Of a DNA stretch of 22,778 nucleotides, positions 1-7,622 are shown piece after piece. The notes below the pieces were generated by a model. That model saw nothing but the letters and a program-made list of their open reading frames with translations. It had not been told where the DNA came from and ran no database searches. This DNA comes from Prolixibacteraceae bacterium. GTDB lineage: Bacteria > Bacteroidota > Bacteroidia > Bacteroidales > Prolixibacteraceae. Each line of letters starts with the position of its first letter. The stretch's first letter is position 1. A program made the translations under genes and the position numbers. The stretch is from contig DAIDJX010000014.1 in the NCBI GenBank assembly GCA_027451165.1, positions 1-22,778 on the forward strand. Direction: 5' to 3'.

Positions 1-99
1 TTTTCTTTTTCCGGGCTGGGGTAATTTGCGGTTAACCAGAAAGATTCCCAGTCCGCCAGCCAGAAACAGGAGAGCGACTATGTAGAATACGGGGTTCAT
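1..99 (-). CDS. Small membrane protein, N-terminal fragment (continues past window edge)
   Basis: Reading the minus strand from an ATG at 97-99 gives 33 codons that stay open to the window edge. The start reads MNPVFYIVALLFLAGLGIFL and is followed by a basic, proline-containing stretch, so it is one N-terminal transmembrane helix with a positive inside flank. The start codon overlaps the stop of the upstream phosphatidyltransferase gene as ATGA (96-99), a classic arrangement for translational coupling, so the two are very likely co-transcribed. The fragment is too short to assign a family. A role in phospholipid metabolism is only a guess from the neighbour. Confidence 0.6.
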   Translation of the reverse strand, partial: MNPVFYIVALLFLAGGLGIFLVNRKLPQPGKRK

Positions 100-686
100 G
101 GAAGCTTCTCTTTTTTAGTTTTTTCCCAGACCCAATACAGCCCTCTGACGTTGGCTTCCGGTTCCCTGAGGATCAGGGTGATCAGGATGTTTTCCGAAAA
201 ACTGAGAATTCCTGTGACGACCATGAAATAATAGAACCAAAGGTTAAAATCAATCAGAAAAAGGACAATAAAAAAAATCCCTTTGATGTACCCGCCGATT
301 TTGGCAGAGTAAGTGTGGTAGCTGGCATATTTTCCGAATTTGATGACAGGGAGGAGGTCAGACAGAATAAAAAAACCAATAAAAATCGCAAATGAAACGA
401 TATAGGGCTGAAAACTGTTCCATTTAAAGGCAAGTATTCCTGCCAACGCCAAAAGATAGGTCCCTGAATCGGCTAATGAATCCAAAACAGAACCTATTTC
501 AGTGGTCAGATTGAATTTTCTGGCTATCCAGCCGTCCAGAAAATCGGTAAATAAGTTAAAACAGATAAAAAACACGAAAAGATCTTCCCGTTTGATAAAA
601 ACAAAAATCATTACAAAGGGGAAAGAAAAAAGTCTGTACAGTGACAGTATATTGGGAAAGTTTAATGGGACACTGGTAATTTTCAT
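96..686 (-). CDS. CDP-alcohol phosphatidyltransferase family membrane protein
   Basis: This integral membrane enzyme should transfer a phosphatidyl group from a CDP-activated donor to an alcohol, as in phosphatidylglycerol-phosphate or related phospholipid head-group synthesis. The full family signature D-x2-DG-x2-AR-x8-G-x3-D-x3-D is present (DFLDGWIAR, then G, D and D at the right spacing), so the metal and CDP site is intact. About six hydrophobic segments follow, normal for the family; the length is about 196 residues. The frame is open up to an ATG at 771-773, but I chose ATG 684-686: it has AGGAAG just upstream, the protein then begins just before the first helix, and a perfect -7 box TAAATTTG at 775-782 would put transcription start downstream of 773. 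The alcohol substrate cannot be told from the sequence. The downstream gene overlaps by ATGA. Confidence 0.88.
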   Translation of the reverse strand: MKITSVPLNFPNILSLYRLFSFPFVMIFVFIKREDLFVFFICFNLFTDFLDGWIARKFNLTTEIGSVLDSLADSGTYLLALAGILAFKWNSFQPYIVSFAIFIGFFILSDLLPVIKFGKYASYHTYSAKIGGYIKGIFFIVLFLIDFNLWFYYFMVVTGILSFSENILITLILREPEANVRGLYWVWEKTKKEKLP

Positions 687-774
687 TGGCTTCCTATGAG
701 GCTGGTTTATTGGGACTGTATCCCTGAATCGGCATCCCGGTGATATCCCTGGTGACTTTTCAGGGTAAGTCATT

Positions 775-782
775 CAAATTTA
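775..782 (-). promoter_or_regulatory. Probable -7 element of the phosphatidyltransferase promoter
   Basis: The minus strand reads TAAATTTG, an exact match to the Bacteroidota -7 consensus TAnnTTTG. It sits 89 nt upstream of the chosen start at 686. No clear -33 TTTG is visible at the usual spacing. A perfect palindrome fills the position between the expected -33 and this box. Confidence 0.45.
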
Positions 783-784
783 AT

Positions 785-801
785 AATATTCCGGGAATAT
801 T
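785..801. promoter_or_regulatory. 17-bp perfect palindrome in a divergent intergenic region (candidate operator)
   Basis: The sequence AATATTCC-G-GGAATATT is an uninterrupted palindrome with a one-base centre. It lies two bases upstream of the minus-strand -7 box and about 78 bp before the plus-strand start at 879. That position would let a dimeric regulator block or modulate the phosphatidyltransferase promoter, and perhaps the divergent gene. No regulator gene is next to it. Confidence 0.4.
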
Positions 802-878
802 CACTTTTGGTTAAAGTCAGGTAACTGAATAAGAATTAGTTTAAAAATTAGGAATATCCGGGAGAAAAAGGTAAATTG

Positions 879-2660
879 ATGCATCCAAATTCCAACCAAA
901 TGAAAAAGTTTCGACTTCAGCTGATTTCTTTCATTTTCCCTGGAAATTCAGGAATGTTGAACCTCAACATGAGTAAGCCGGTTCGGGCAGTACTGAAAGT
1001 TACCGGAGTAATAATCTTGCTTCTGCTGATCGACGCGTGCCATTCATTTTATAAGGTACGTACCACCCCCGAAGCACAGCCAGAAACTTTAACGTCTCTT
1101 AAGCAGCTGAATAAAAATTTCGTTTTTCATTCTGAATTTGCAGCCCTTACCCTGAATAACATAATTGTTGGAGATGATTCAATCTGGGGTGATTATGAAA
1201 GTGTGTACACATTTCCATCTACCGGTCACAGTTTCCCTGCCCCCAATTCTTCCAACAGGTTCGCTAAAAAAAAGGGAGACGGCAGGTTGCTGAATGAAGT
1301 CCACCTGTACACCAGACAAATGCAGAAAAACATCTTGCCAGGAATAACCCGGTATGCTGCAGCTTTAAATGACATTTACCGGCTTGATGTGTATAATTTC
1401 GACCAGGGGAGAACAATCCTGTCCTGGGTTATGGGTGCAGTCGGGGGGTATTTCGCTGCCGGCCTGACAGTCATTATGATAGCTTTATTAGGTATGGCCA
1501 TCAGCGGAGATTCCTGTCCGTATGTATATGTTAACCAGGGAGATCACTTCGGTTTTGCGGGAGAAATATACAGCGGGGCGGTCTATGCCTCGCTGGAAAG
1601 GAACGATTACCTTTACCTGCCGGGATTGGTAGAGGAAAACGGCAATTACCTGCTGAAAATTTCAAACGAACTGGATGAAGTACAGCATACCAACCTGGCA
1701 GAGCTCCTGGTAATAGATCACCCGGAAAATTCCAGGGTACTGTTTGACAAATACGGAAATTGTCAGACTGCTGACAACATCATGCCACCCATATCGGCTA
1801 CCTCACTTTCCGGAGCAGATATTCTGCAGGTGGTGGGTAACAAAGACAGCATCTGTTATTTCGGGATTGACCCGGGTATTGAAATTCCCCTGACCGGCGG
1901 TGTCAACCTGACATTTGACCTTCCTCCGGATGTGAACAGCTGCAAACTCTTTATTAATGCCAGGAATTCCATATGGCTTGATCATGTTTTCCATGAATTT
2001 CATGGTATGCTTGGTGCTTACCAGGATACCTGGACCAAAAGACAAGACAAAGCAGATCCGCAGAACTTTATTAACTGGGCATTGGAGCAGAAAATACCGC
2101 TTTCGGTCTATGTTCAAAACAAGGGGGAATGGAAGTTCTGCGACTATTTCAACCTGGCAGGCCCGATGGCGTTGAAAGAAGATGTACTGGCCCTCGACTT
2201 GAGGGATGTTCATGAAAGGCCGTTGAAAATAAAACTCGAGGCAGGAACCAGTTTCTGGGAGATAGATTATGTGGGAATGGACTATTCTACAGATTTTACA
2301 CCCGTAATTACGACAGTCAGTGTAGAACACGCATTTACTGAAGACCAGGTGAACGTCACCGAATTGCTGAACCGGGTTGATTCAGCCTATTACGTTCAGC
2401 CGGAAACAGATAATGTGGCATTGCTCTCTTTCCCGGTCCCGGCTGCCAGGGATGTTGAAAGAACGGTTATTTTGCATTCCAAAGGGTATTACCATATCAA
2501 CAGGGAATCAGACGGAATTCCCAGAGTGGCCAGGCTCAACAAAATCAGGAAGCCAGGTCAGTTCTCCCTGTATTCAAGGGATTTACTGAAGTCGGAATTG
2601 GATAAACTGAAAGTACAAAGTACATTAAGTTTTGTTCAGGGGAGCAATGGGAAAAAGTGA
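879..2660 (+). CDS. Large membrane-anchored or lipoprotein-like protein, unknown function
   Basis: I do not recognise a named family. The protein has 593 residues from the ATG at 879, which has AAGG 7 nt upstream (a TTG at 876 is also in frame). A hydrophobic stretch ends in LLLIDAC at Cys54, resembling a lipobox. If the true start is the ATG at 969, that Cys becomes residue 24, a normal lipoprotein position, so 969 is a serious alternative. A second glycine-rich hydrophobic segment lies near residues 180-208 and is followed directly by SGDSCPYVYV (Cys213) and a GEIYSGAVYASLERNDYLYL block. From memory that block resembles uncharacterised proteins carrying CPxVY followed by a GGA-like segment; this is unverified. 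The rest is mostly beta-like and carries no catalytic motif I know. Its stop overlaps the downstream radical SAM gene by 14 nt, so the two are an operon and may work together. Confidence 0.7.
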   Translation: MHPNSNQMKKFRLQLISFIFPGNSGMLNLNMSKPVRAVLKVTGVIILLLLIDACHSFYKVRTTPEAQPETLTSLKQLNKNFVFHSEFAALTLNNIIVGDDSIWGDYESVYTFPSTGHSFPAPNSSNRFAKKKGDGRLLNEVHLYTRQMQKNILPGITRYAAALNDIYRLDVYNFDQGRTILSWVMGAVGGYFAAGLTVIMIALLGMAISGDSCPYVYVNQGDHFGFAGEIYSGAVYASLERNDYLYLPGLVEENGNYLLKISNELDEVQHTNLAELLVIDHPENSRVLFDKYGNCQTADNIMPPISATSLSGADILQVVGNKDSICYFGIDPGIEIPLTGGVNLTFDLPPDVNSCKLFINARNSIWLDHVFHEFHGMLGAYQDTWTKRQDKADPQNFINWALEQKIPLSVYVQNKGEWKFCDYFNLAGPMALKEDVLALDLRDVHERPLKIKLEAGTSFWEIDYVGMDYSTDFTPVITTVSVEHAFTEDQVNVTELLNRVDSAYYVQPETDNVALLSFPVPAARDVERTVILHSKGYYHINRESDGIPRVARLNKIRKPGQFSLYSRDLLKSELDKLKVQSTLSFVQGSNGKK

Positions 2661-3831
2661 ATCAGCCGGCTTTCCAGTGAGAATGAACGGAAAATCCCAA
2701 ATGGTCAGTGGTTTCAGGCTTTATGTGGTTTGGACCGGAATGATCTTAACCATCATCCGGATAGCTTTGAAAACCAGCAGGAATCCGTATCATGCCCTGT
2801 TTTTGCTCAGATCGCTGGTTATAGAAAGGAAATCAATTCATGGGAATGCCGGAAGAAACAAGGCTGTCAAAAGTGATTCAAAATACTATTGGAGTATCAA
2901 TATACCCGGATGGCCTTCAGAAAAGTTCAATTATTTTATAGCGAACGAATTCAGGCGCATCATCTCTCCGGAAACAGGCGCCCTTCAGACCATGATTTTC
3001 TCCATCACCAATGTATGCCCTTTAAATTGCATCCATTGTTATGAATCAGATAACCTTGCCAATAGTAACAGGTTGTCATTGAATGAATTGAAATCTGTAA
3101 TGGGGAAAATCCATGAGAAGGGCATAAGACACATTCAGTTCAGCGGGGGTGAACCGTTGTGCCGGCTGAATGATATGATTGAATTGATGAAGTATTCCGG
3201 GAATTCAACCGATTATTGGGTCAGTACTTCAGGGTTCGGACTCACTCCTGAAGCAGCGGCAAAAATGAAGACGCACGGCATGACAGGAGTGATTATCAGC
3301 CTGGACCATTGGGATGAAGACCGTCACAATGCCTTCAGAAATCATGACCGGTCATTTTACTGGGTCAAAGAGGCTGCGAAAAACTGTCATGAAGTGGGGA
3401 TGATTGTTTGCCTCTCTTTATGTCCGGTCAGAGAATTTGTCACAGAGGAAAATCTGAATAAATATTATCTGCTGGCAAAACAAACCGGCGCAGGTTTTAT
3501 CCGGATCATGGAACCTATGAAAACAGGCAGATTCAAGGGGAAAGACATTCTGTTCCATGCCAGGGAAGCTGAAATACTTTCAGATTTCATGAATAAATGC
3601 AACCGTAATCCGGCCTACGCCCGTTTTCCTGTCATTTTATACGGAGGTTATCATCAGCGGAAAACAGGATGCTACGGGGCAGGGAACAGGTATATGTTTA
3701 TTGATTCCAACGGGAATTATCATTCCTGTCCGTTTTGCAGGAATATGTTAGGCAATGTAAGGACTGAATCTTTGGATCTTGCCATCACAAAGGCCAGAGG
3801 ATCAGGTTGTCAATTATTTCACAAGGCCTGA
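2647..3831 (+). CDS. Radical SAM protein with a C-terminal twitch/SPASM-like Cys4 domain
   Basis: The radical SAM cluster motif CPLNCIHC (Cys124, Cys128, Cys131 from the ATG at 2647) binds the 4Fe-4S cluster that cleaves S-adenosylmethionine. SGGEP at about 166-170 is the SAM-contacting motif. Four C-terminal cysteines, Cys342, CPFC (361 and 364) and Cys388, fit one auxiliary 4Fe-4S cluster of the twitch/SPASM type, as in peptide- or protein-modifying enzymes and some carbohydrate enzymes. The N-terminal 100 residues before the barrel are unusual and include a hydrophobic run (LYVVWTGMILTIIRIAL) that may anchor the protein to the inner membrane. I chose 2647 because GGAG precedes it; a TTG at 2632 is in frame. 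It overlaps the upstream gene by 14 nt and is probably translated with it. The substrate is unknown; the partner protein at 879 is a candidate. Confidence 0.85.
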   Translation: MGKSESAGFPVRMNGKSQMVSGFRLYVVWTGMILTIIRIALKTSRNPYHALFLLRSLVIERKSIHGNAGRNKAVKSDSKYYWSINIPGWPSEKFNYFIANEFRRIISPETGALQTMIFSITNVCPLNCIHCYESDNLANSNRLSLNELKSVMGKIHEKGIRHIQFSGGEPLCRLNDMIELMKYSGNSTDYWVSTSGFGLTPEAAAKMKTHGMTGVIISLDHWDEDRHNAFRNHDRSFYWVKEAAKNCHEVGMIVCLSLCPVREFVTEENLNKYYLLAKQTGAGFIRIMEPMKTGRFKGKDILFHAREAEILSDFMNKCNRNPAYARFPVILYGGYHQRKTGCYGAGNRYMFIDSNGNYHSCPFCRNMLGNVRTESLDLAITKARGSGCQLFHKA

Positions 3832-3913
3832 ACCCAGGTTAACGTCTGTTTCGCAAAATCGCACAAATGAATCCGGACAGGAAAAATCAGGTTATTGCTG
3901 CAGGCTATGTAAG

Positions 3914-5989
3914 TTATTTGTATCTGTATTTCAGCAGTGCAAAGCTATTGGGATCTGGCAGGGTAAAGGCCACTTCACCTTTCTTACCGGTAGTTGTTTG
4001 GAAGGCCTTGCCATTACCCAGCACCGGGGTAAAAATGATTTTTCTTCCAGGTTCCAGCCGGGTTTCCATAAACATTGTATTCTGATCATTGTCTTCTCTG
4101 AAAATCAGGAAATATCCGCTTTCTTCCCGGGAAGATTGAAAACCGCACCAGCTCTTCCCGTCAGGTTCATTGCCGACCGGAAAGATCGACCCTGAGTGCA
4201 GATCGTGTTGTATTTCGCGGTACTTTTTAATGGCGGATCCCGTTTGAAAAGCTTCCTCCGGAAGATTGGCCAGTTCCATCCAGGCCAGGGGCTGCGCCAC
4301 CATAGTGATGGCAAAGAGGTAGTCAAAAACGTAGTTTCCGGGGGCAAAACGGTCATTATTGTATTTGCCGGCATTGCGCCATTTGTTCAGGAACTCAATC
4401 TGCAATCCCTGCGGCGGCATGAATTGTGACAGCATCCACAGATTCCGGAGGGTCTGGTAGGGATAATAATTGCCCCAGTCGGTGTACCTGTTCTCGAGGA
4501 AGAAATTACCGAATTCGTTGAAATAAAAATAGCCTCCCCGGCGCCCGGCGGTAGCATCGAGGTTCAGCACCGCATTCCATTCAGTGGCTTCCATGACCTT
4601 ATTGTAGAGTTTACGCAGGCGGATTTCCGCTTCTTTGTTGGGGATGTTGGTACCATCAATTTTGAAAGTCCGGATGCCGTAGTTTTTATACAGCCCGATC
4701 AGTGCTCCGGCATCCTTCTCCCAGTCCTTAAAGTTATCCTGGATGCTGGGATTGAACCAGAGACAGACCTCGATGCCCAGTTCTTTTCCGCGTTGGATAA
4801 CGGGATCCAGTCCGCGGGGGAATTTCACCGGATCAGGTTTCCAGTAGTCCGGATTGCTCCAGATGTCTTTGAAAGAGCCGCCATAAGCGGAATTGGCTGA
4901 TTTGCCGGCCTGCCATCCGTCGTCGATCTGGAAACGGGAGATACCCATTTTGGCAGCCAGTTCCAGTTCGTTCAGGCAGAAAGCCTCATTTACCCGGGTA
5001 TCCTGTCCCCGGTCTCCCCAGGTATTGAGCATGATCATTTCATCCCTTTCCGGTATCACCGGGCGGATGTTGTGCTGATAATTCCGCAGTGCCTCGTCTC
5101 TTTTGTAATCATTCCCTTTATAAACGCCGGTTGTGTAGCCATATCCTTTTATCCACTCATCCGGCACTATATCCAGGCTGTCGATTCCCAATCCCAACAG
5201 TTTGAAACTACCGCCCTCTGCCAGAAAGTCGCCATGGGGATAGTGCAGCTGGGTATTTGAATTGGGCGCTTCTTTCAGGATAAAAAATCCCTCTCCGCTT
5301 TCCATGTTTTCAGCGAAAAGCAGGTTGCCCCGGTAAAGGGTTGGCTGGCGGTAGGTGATTGCCTCCACCGGGAACACCAGTGTATTAAAGCGGTCGGTGA
5401 CATCATAAAACTCCACCACTTTCATTTTCCAGTGTTTTCCCGGAAGGGCAAGCTGTTCCATGAAGGGGAGTTTTGAAGCCTCAGTGCTTCTGGTTACTGT
5501 TTCAATGTTCTTCTGATCTGCTGCATTTGTCAGGGTGTGGAACCAGCTTTTTGATGCTTTTCCCTTGTAAAACAGTTCTGTGGCGATGGCAGGACAACCG
5601 GGGTAAATCTTCACAATTTTCATGATCTGCAGCTCCCCGAGCGTGTACCGGATGGTTGTACGCACATGATTTTTGAACTGGCGGGAGTCCGGAACAAGTT
5701 CTGAATGAATTTCGGCATCGGAGGCCTTTTGGCTTTGCGAAGGCAGATAGAGGTCAGCCAGTTTGTTGGTGGTATCCCAGCGGACCCGCTCCGGTTTGTT
5801 TTCCAGGCTCAGCGTAATCAGGTTGCCGTTGTTCCATAGCCAGGTTCTTTTTATCAGGCTGTTTTCGATGACCAGGGTGTCGTTTCTGAGTGCCACCCTG
5901 CACCCACATGCTGAGAATGAATGGCTGGCCTGACCGGAAACCCATGAAGCACAAATAGTTACGCAAAAGAAGATCAATAATATGCGCAT
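3914..5989 (-). CDS. Secreted GH36-type alpha-galactosidase-like glycoside hydrolase
   Basis: The enzyme likely removes alpha-linked galactose (or a related sugar) from oligosaccharides in the periplasm or outside the cell. The chosen ATG at 5989 gives a signal peptide MRILLIFFCVTICASWVSGQ; a TTG at 6019 would overlap the upstream stop and add ten residues. The order is an N-terminal beta-sandwich (about 25-300), a TIM barrel (about 310-620) and a small C-terminal beta domain. Clan GH-D marks are QIDDGWQ (Asp356-Asp357) and FKIDGTN, whose Asp445 fits the catalytic nucleophile. ENRYTDW (Asp504) is in the region of the acid/base. At about 691 residues it is the usual size for a bacterial GH36 enzyme. 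It lies 26 nt downstream of the NodB-like gene on the same strand, so the two probably form an operon acting on one glycan. Substrate specificity cannot be read directly. Confidence 0.82.
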   Translation of the reverse strand: MRILLIFFCVTICASWVSGQASHSFSACGCRVALRNDTLVIENSLIKRTWLWNNGNLITLSLENKPERVRWDTTNKLADLYLPSQSQKASDAEIHSELVPDSRQFKNHVRTTIRYTLGELQIMKIVKIYPGCPAIATELFYKGKASKSWFHTLTNAADQKNIETVTRSTEASKLPFMEQLALPGKHWKMKVVEFYDVTDRFNTLVFPVEAITYRQPTLYRGNLLFAENMESGEGFFILKEAPNSNTQLHYPHGDFLAEGGSFKLLGLGIDSLDIVPDEWIKGYGYTTGVYKGNDYKRDEALRNYQHNIRPVIPERDEMIMLNTWGDRGQDTRVNEAFCLNELELAAKMGISRFQIDDGWQAGKSANSAYGGSFKDIWSNPDYWKPDPVKFPRGLDPVIQRGKELGIEVCLWFNPSIQDNFKDWEKDAGALIGLYKNYGIRTFKIDGTNIPNKEAEIRLRKLYNKVMEATEWNAVLNLDATAGRRGGYFYFNEFGNFFLENRYTDWGNYYPYQTLRNLWMLSQFMPPQGLQIEFLNKWRNAGKYNNDRFAPGNYVFDYLFAITMVAQPLAWMELANLPEEAFQTGSAIKKYREIQHDLHSGSIFPVGNEPDGKSWCGFQSSREESGYFLIFREDNDQNTMFMETRLEPGRKIIFTPVLGNGKAFQTTTGKKGEVAFTLPDPNSFALLKYRYK

Positions 5990-6015
5990 ATAGTTCAGTA
6001 AATAAGCATTGCTTT

Positions 6016-7356
6016 TCAAATCGTTATTTCTGTTTCACCCTTCTGCAAATCAAAACAAATATAAGATTCCCAGTTTTCCGAAAAGAAGGTTCCGGATTTT
6101 AAGTTTCGGATGTTGGTTACTTTTTGAAGGGGAGTCCCGTTTTTGAGGATGGGGTTTTTCACTGAAGTGTTCATTTTCAGGGTAAAATCAGGTGCGGCAA
6201 AAGGGGCCTTCAGTCTGATCTGCCTGTTGTCAAAGGTAATGGTTGTCAGCTCTTTTGCGGCCCAGTAACGCGATATTTCGCTGAGTTTCATCCAGACCAG
6301 GTGGCCGTATCTCTGATCCAGCCTGTTTTTGACGGTTTTCAGAATGTTGAACCCTGTTTTTTCACCGTTGCAATAGATGCCTGGCCAGTGACACACCATG
6401 ATGGCCGGTTCACCGCTTTCAACCACCTCCACCAACCGGCCGGTCTGTAAATCTTCCGTAATGAACAAATCTGCATTGCCGGGTTCCAGCCCGTCCCAGC
6501 CGCCAAACCAGTCGCCGGTACACCCGAGGATGGAAACCACACATTTCGGATCGTTGGTGTGGAGGTCCGACGGAAACCGCACCTGAGGAGCCACACTCAC
6601 TCCTTTTTCGGTGAACAAATCACGGAAATAGTGGGGTATTTCAGCACTGTAAACTTCGCGCACAGCCTGCAGGGTTCCCAATGCCAGGTTGTCCTGGTTG
6701 CGGCCGCCATAACCTCCCGGAGTCGTAAGACCTTCACAGGTCAGTCCGGCTTCTTTCAGGATATTCAGTGCATACGCCTGATAGGCAGCCAGTTCATCGG
6801 CGCTTTTTTTCTGGCTCCATTCCCAGTTTTCCATGTATTCCGGAGTTGCCTGCGGAAAAGGTTTGCCGGTTTTTATGTCGATCACCCTGGTGTGGCTGAC
6901 CATTTCGGGATGAATATCCCAGTTGGGGACAATCACCTCACGTACCAGTTTTAAACTCTCTTCCAGTTCGCGTCTGGTCCAGCCCGGAATGAAGCGGTTT
7001 ACCCAACCGGTGCAGGCCGGGTAGGGGACAATGCTGTACTTCCCTTTCACCCCGTTTCCGGCGCTCCACTCCCCGAATTCGCGTACGAAAGCGTCGGGAA
7101 TTTCCCGTGGCAGCTTTCGCCAGTCCTGTTTGTACTTGTCCGGGAAAACCTCTGCAAACTGGGGAATGCCAAAATGGGCCATATTCACCAGGGTGGTGGA
7201 ATCATCAATGATCAGGCTGACCGGAACGCGTTTCCGGGGGTTGACGATTTCGATGTTAACAGGTTTTTTAGCTGTAAAAGCAAGTTCCGGGGAAACGGCG
7301 ACCGCAGCAGCGCCGGTGGCAGCGGTTTTCAGGAAGGTGCGACGGCTGAATTCCAT
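6016..7356 (-). CDS. Tat-exported protein, possibly NodB-like polysaccharide deacetylase fold
   Basis: The N-terminus SRRTFLK followed by an alanine-rich segment is a twin-arginine signal, so the 446-residue protein is exported folded, which often means a metal or cofactor is bound. PVSLIIDDST (Asp51-Asp52) on a predicted strand and the pair His149-x5-His155 (HPEMVSHTR) resemble the Asp/His/His metal site of NodB deacetylases. Further conserved-looking blocks are TTPGGYGGRN near 201-210 and VCHWPGIYCNG with His333. The last 70 residues look like a beta-sandwich. This similarity is by motif only and the family is not certain. The gene is the first of a two-gene operon with the GH36-like enzyme, suggesting it acts on a sugar or sugar ester from the same substrate. 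An imperfect -7 box (TATATTCG, 7378-7385) lies 22 nt upstream of the start. Confidence 0.65.
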   Translation of the reverse strand: MEFSRRTFLKTAATGAAAVAVSPELAFTAKKPVNIEIVNPRKRVPVSLIIDDSTTLVNMAHFGIPQFAEVFPDKYKQDWRKLPREIPDAFVREFGEWSAGNGVKGKYSIVPYPACTGWVNRFIPGWTRRELEESLKLVREVIVPNWDIHPEMVSHTRVIDIKTGKPFPQATPEYMENWEWSQKKSADELAAYQAYALNILKEAGLTCEGLTTPGGYGGRNQDNLALGTLQAVREVYSAEIPHYFRDLFTEKGVSVAPQVRFPSDLHTNDPKCVVSILGCTGDWFGGWDGLEPGNADLFITEDLQTGRLVEVVESGEPAIMVCHWPGIYCNGEKTGFNILKTVKNRLDQRYGHLVWMKLSEISRYWAAKELTTITFDNRQIRLKAPFAAPDFTLKMNTSVKNPILKNGTPLQKVTNIRNLKSGTFFSENWESYICFDLQKGETEITI

Positions 7357-7622
7357 GATGATGTTGTTTTAACAGAACGAATATACGAAAGACTTGCACT
7401 CATCCGGTTCAGAAACATCAACCTTGTATACCATTATTCAGAAATGATCCTGTGATAGTTGTTTTCACCGGTCGGGTTTCAGCTTTTACAGAAGAAGTGC
7501 CCTGCTTCACAGAATTCCACCAGAAAAGGGTAAAAAATCACGCAACGTTTTTTCCCTGTATGGGTCTTTAAGGTGTTGACATTCAGGATAAAAACGGAAT
7601 GTGGCGTGTAAAAGCAAGTGTC

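Noticed and set aside
3832..3913. Terminator between the convergent radical SAM and GH36 genes
   Set aside because: No stem longer than four or five pairs and no U-run could be found in the gap.
6398..7455. Several plus-strand open frames across the Tat-exported gene
   Set aside because: They oppose a gene with a clear Tat signal and conserved-looking motifs and show no protein features of their own.
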